DNA from: CADEED01 sp035525785 | GTDB lineage: Bacteria > Pseudomonadota > Gammaproteobacteria > Steroidobacterales > Steroidobacteraceae | Assembly: GCA_035525785.1 (NCBI GenBank) | Contig: DATLDQ010000030.1 | Location: 1-7,679 of the forward strand | DNA: 7,679 nucleotides | Direction: 5' to 3' | Translations under genes and position numbers: made by a program | Shown here: positions 5,942 through 7,679 of the stretch, piece by piece | How the letters are laid out: every line of letters begins with the position of its first letter | How positions within the stretch are numbered: position 1 is the first letter of the stretch | The notes under the pieces: generated by a model | Told to the model about the DNA's origin: nothing | Database searches by the model: none | The model's input: only the letters and a program-made list of their open reading frames with translations

Positions 5942-7102
5942 ATGAAGCAGCCGCTCGCGTCATATGCCGCGATCGATGAACGAACGCGTGGCCGGCGTTT
6001 CCCCGAGCCGCCGCCGCGATATCGCACGGAATTCCAGCGCGACCGGGACAGGATCATCCATTCCAACGCGTTTCGGCGCCTGCTCTACAAGACGCAGGTC
6101 TTCGTAAACGACGAGGGCGACCTGTACCGCACCCGCATCACGCATTCCCTCGAAGTTGCGCAGATCGGCCGCACCGTCGCGCGCGCGCTGGACATCAATG
6201 AGACCCTGACCGAGGCGATTTGTCTGGCGCACGATCTGGGGCACACGCCATTCGGACATGCCGGCCAGGACGCTCTCAATGAGTGCATGCGCGAGTACGG
6301 CGGCTTCGAGCACAACCTGCAGTCACTACGCGTCGTCGATGAGCTCGAGGAACGGTATGCCGAGTTCCCGGGCCTGAACCTGACGTTCGAGTGCCGCGAA
6401 GGCGTGCTGAAGCACTGCTCGGTGCAAAACGCGCGGACGCTCGGCGACGTGGGTGAGAGGTTCATCAACCGCAGCCAGCCGGGGCTCGAGGCGCAACTGG
6501 CGAACCTCGCCGATGCCATCGCCTACAACAACCATGACGTCGACGACGGCTTGCGGGCTGGACTGATCCAGGTCGAGGATCTGCGCGAGGTGCAGCTTTT
6601 CGAGCGCTTCTATGCTGCGGTCGTGGACAAGTATCCCGATACTCCGGCGCGCAGGCAGCTGTACGAGACTATCCGGCGCATGATCGATTACCTCGTAAGC
6701 GATCTTGTCGAGCAGGCCACGCGGAACATCCGCGACGCGAAGGTCGACAGCATCGACGCCGTGCGTGCGCAGGCAAAGCCGCTGATATCGCTCAGCGATG
6801 CCGTGCTCGAAGAGCACCAGGAACTGAAGCGCTTCCTGCGCACGAGGCTCTACAATCACCCCAAGGTCAGGGAAGTCATGGACCAGGCGCGCGCCACGCT
6901 AAGGATGCTGTTCAACGCGTATATGGATGACTCGAAGCGCTTGCCCGCGGAACATCAATCGCTCGTCGAAAAAGCCGAAGCGGCAAGCGGCACGTGCGGT
7001 CGCGCGCGGGTGGTGGCTGACTATGTCGCGGGGATGACGGATAGGTTTGCGTTCACGGAATCGGAGCGAACTAGCATGGCACCGTCACCTGGCCGGCACT
7101 AG
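5942..7102 (+). CDS. dgt: dGTPase-like deoxynucleotide triphosphohydrolase (HD family)
   Basis: This 386-residue cytoplasmic protein belongs to the dGTPase/dNTPase family, which cleaves dNTPs to the deoxynucleoside and triphosphate. It is of the shorter type, well below the roughly 500 residues of E. coli Dgt, so its preferred substrate is uncertain. The N-terminal RGRRFPEPPPRYRTEFQRDRDRIIHSNAFRRL is typical of this type. HD-domain metal ligands are His68 (RITHSLEVAQ), His97 and Asp98 (CLAHDLGHTPFGHAG), and Asp191 (LANLADAIAYNNHDVDDG). The C-terminal helical part retains VADYVAGMTDRFA at about 358-370, which usually lies near the end of the family; the last 16 residues (FTESERTSMAPSPGRH) are not recognisable. 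The gene starts three bases after the aroB stop with only a weak ribosome binding site (CGGGT), suggesting cotranscription and translational coupling with aroB. Confidence 0.9.
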   Translation: MKQPLASYAAIDERTRGRRFPEPPPRYRTEFQRDRDRIIHSNAFRRLLYKTQVFVNDEGDLYRTRITHSLEVAQIGRTVARALDINETLTEAICLAHDLGHTPFGHAGQDALNECMREYGGFEHNLQSLRVVDELEERYAEFPGLNLTFECREGVLKHCSVQNARTLGDVGERFINRSQPGLEAQLANLADAIAYNNHDVDDGLRAGLIQVEDLREVQLFERFYAAVVDKYPDTPARRQLYETIRRMIDYLVSDLVEQATRNIRDAKVDSIDAVRAQAKPLISLSDAVLEEHQELKRFLRTRLYNHPKVREVMDQARATLRMLFNAYMDDSKRLPAEHQSLVEKAEAASGTCGRARVVADYVAGMTDRFAFTESERTSMAPSPGRH

Positions 7103-7110
7103 CTTATACC

Positions 7111-7115
7111 GGGAG
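7111..7115 (+). promoter_or_regulatory. Ribosome binding site of the partial gene at 7120
   Basis: GGGAG sits four bases before ATG 7120, somewhat close but the only candidate, and no other in-frame ATG occurs nearby. It supports 7120 as the start. The upstream TTATACC (7104-7110) is too weak to call as a promoter. Confidence 0.55.
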
Positions 7116-7119
7116 TATC

Positions 7120-7679
7120 ATGCAAAAGGCACCTCGCGAACAGCTTCTCGACACTTACCGTCGAGTATTGCGCCCGCTCATTCGAATATTGGTTCGAGCG
7201 GGCGTTAGATATGACGAAGTATTGGAGTTGGTTAGGCGAGTGTTTGTTGAGACAGCGGTCAAAGACGGCTTGGGCGACGATGCGCCACTAACGCGCAGCA
7301 GAATCTCAATATCAACAGGCGTGCCTCGCCGAGATGTCGATAGATTTATCGACAAGGAAGACGACCTTCCTCCAGCCGGAAAATCGATGACCCGAACGCT
7401 GATGGAGGTGCTTCACAGATGGCACACGGACCCTCAGTTTGTGGGCCCATACGGCATTCCGCTTGAATTGGAGATGAATACCCCTAAAGGAAAAAGTTTT
7501 CGGGAACTCGTTTCATACGTGAACCCAGCAACGAATCCACAAGACGCGCTGGACGAATTAGTTCGGCTACGCGCGGTAGTTTCTTCGGGGCAGGCCCACT
7601 TCCGCGCGATCTCCAGAGCGTTAATGCCGGTCGAGGAGATGTCGCCAGCTCAGTTGGAGTTTTTTGCAAACGCACTAAC
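7120..7679 (+). CDS. DUF6502-like uncharacterised protein (5' part, cut by window end)
   Basis: An open frame runs from ATG 7120 to the window edge without a stop: 186 complete codons plus two bases. The peptide starts MQKAPREQLLDTYRRVLRPL and continues LVRAGVRYDEVLELVRRVFVETAV, a helical start I recall from the uncharacterised DUF6502 proteins of proteobacteria. Residues about 57-80 (LTRSRISISTGVPRRDVDRF) could be a helix-turn-helix. Residues 94-150 carry LMEVLHRWHTDPQFVGPYGIPLEL, SFRELVSYV and ALDELVRLRAVV, a pattern seen across that family. A DNA-binding role is inference from the possible helix-turn-helix only. GC content is about 53% by hand count, lower than upstream, and codons such as ATA, TTA and AGA are more frequent, hinting at a different history. 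It begins 17 bases after the dGTPase gene on the same strand and may be read through from it. Confidence 0.7.
   Translation, partial: MQKAPREQLLDTYRRVLRPLIRILVRAGVRYDEVLELVRRVFVETAVKDGLGDDAPLTRSRISISTGVPRRDVDRFIDKEDDLPPAGKSMTRTLMEVLHRWHTDPQFVGPYGIPLELEMNTPKGKSFRELVSYVNPATNPQDALDELVRLRAVVSSGQAHFRAISRALMPVEEMSPAQLEFFANAL
7171..7204 (+). repeat. Inverted repeat within the start of the partial gene
   Basis: CGCCCGCTC (7171-7179) and GAGCGGGCG (7196-7204) are perfectly complementary 9-bp arms around a 16-base loop, about 50-85 bases into the coding region. The stem is markedly more GC-rich than the surrounding gene. It could fold in the mRNA, but it also encodes family-like residues (PLIRILVRAG), so it may be coincidental. 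Confidence 0.45.

Noticed and set aside
7155..7675. Minus-strand open frames at 7155-7355 and 7484-7675
   Set aside because: Both lie opposite the long open + strand frame from 7120, which has a ribosome binding site and a family-like protein. The minus-strand peptides are short and unrecognised.

Overview
The window looks like ordinary chromosomal DNA from a high-GC gammaproteobacterium. It carries a type IV pilus alignment operon (pilM-N-O-P-Q), then the two shikimate-pathway genes aroK and aroB that follow it in many gammaproteobacteria, then a dGTPase-like HD phosphohydrolase gene, and finally the 5' part of a poorly characterised gene. Every supported gene is on the + strand. The gene order and protein style suggest a lineage near Xanthomonadales, Nevskiales or Steroidobacteraceae. 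That placement is inference from recalled family resemblance, not from a search.

Region 1 (1-4187) holds the pilus genes. It starts inside the 3' end of pilM and continues through pilN, pilO, pilP and pilQ. The first three junctions overlap or nearly touch (TAATG, ATGA, and one base between pilO and pilP), which suggests one translationally coupled transcript. PilM sits on the cytoplasmic face and binds the PilN N-terminus. PilN and PilO form inner-membrane heterodimers. The lipoprotein PilP links them to PilQ, the outer-membrane secretin through which the pilus exits.

Region 2 (4188-5938) starts with a strong GC-rich hairpin that may end the pil transcript. It is followed by aroK (shikimate kinase) and aroB (3-dehydroquinate synthase, GTG start). 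A -10-like hexamer lies close in front of each gene. Region 3 (5942-7102) is a dGTPase-like gene that starts three bases after aroB ends, so it probably shares aroB's transcript. Region 4 (7103-7679) is a gene cut by the window end. Its GC content is about 53% by hand count, against roughly 60-73% in sampled stretches upstream, and it resembles the uncharacterised DUF6502 family.

No tRNA, rRNA, CRISPR array, insertion sequence or attachment site was seen, and no gene-free stretch exceeds 300 bases. I found no convincing new system. The points most worth a second look are the 3' boundary of the dGTPase gene with the composition change beyond it, the matching lysine-rich tails on PilN and PilO, and the apparent lack of a ribosome binding site before aroK.
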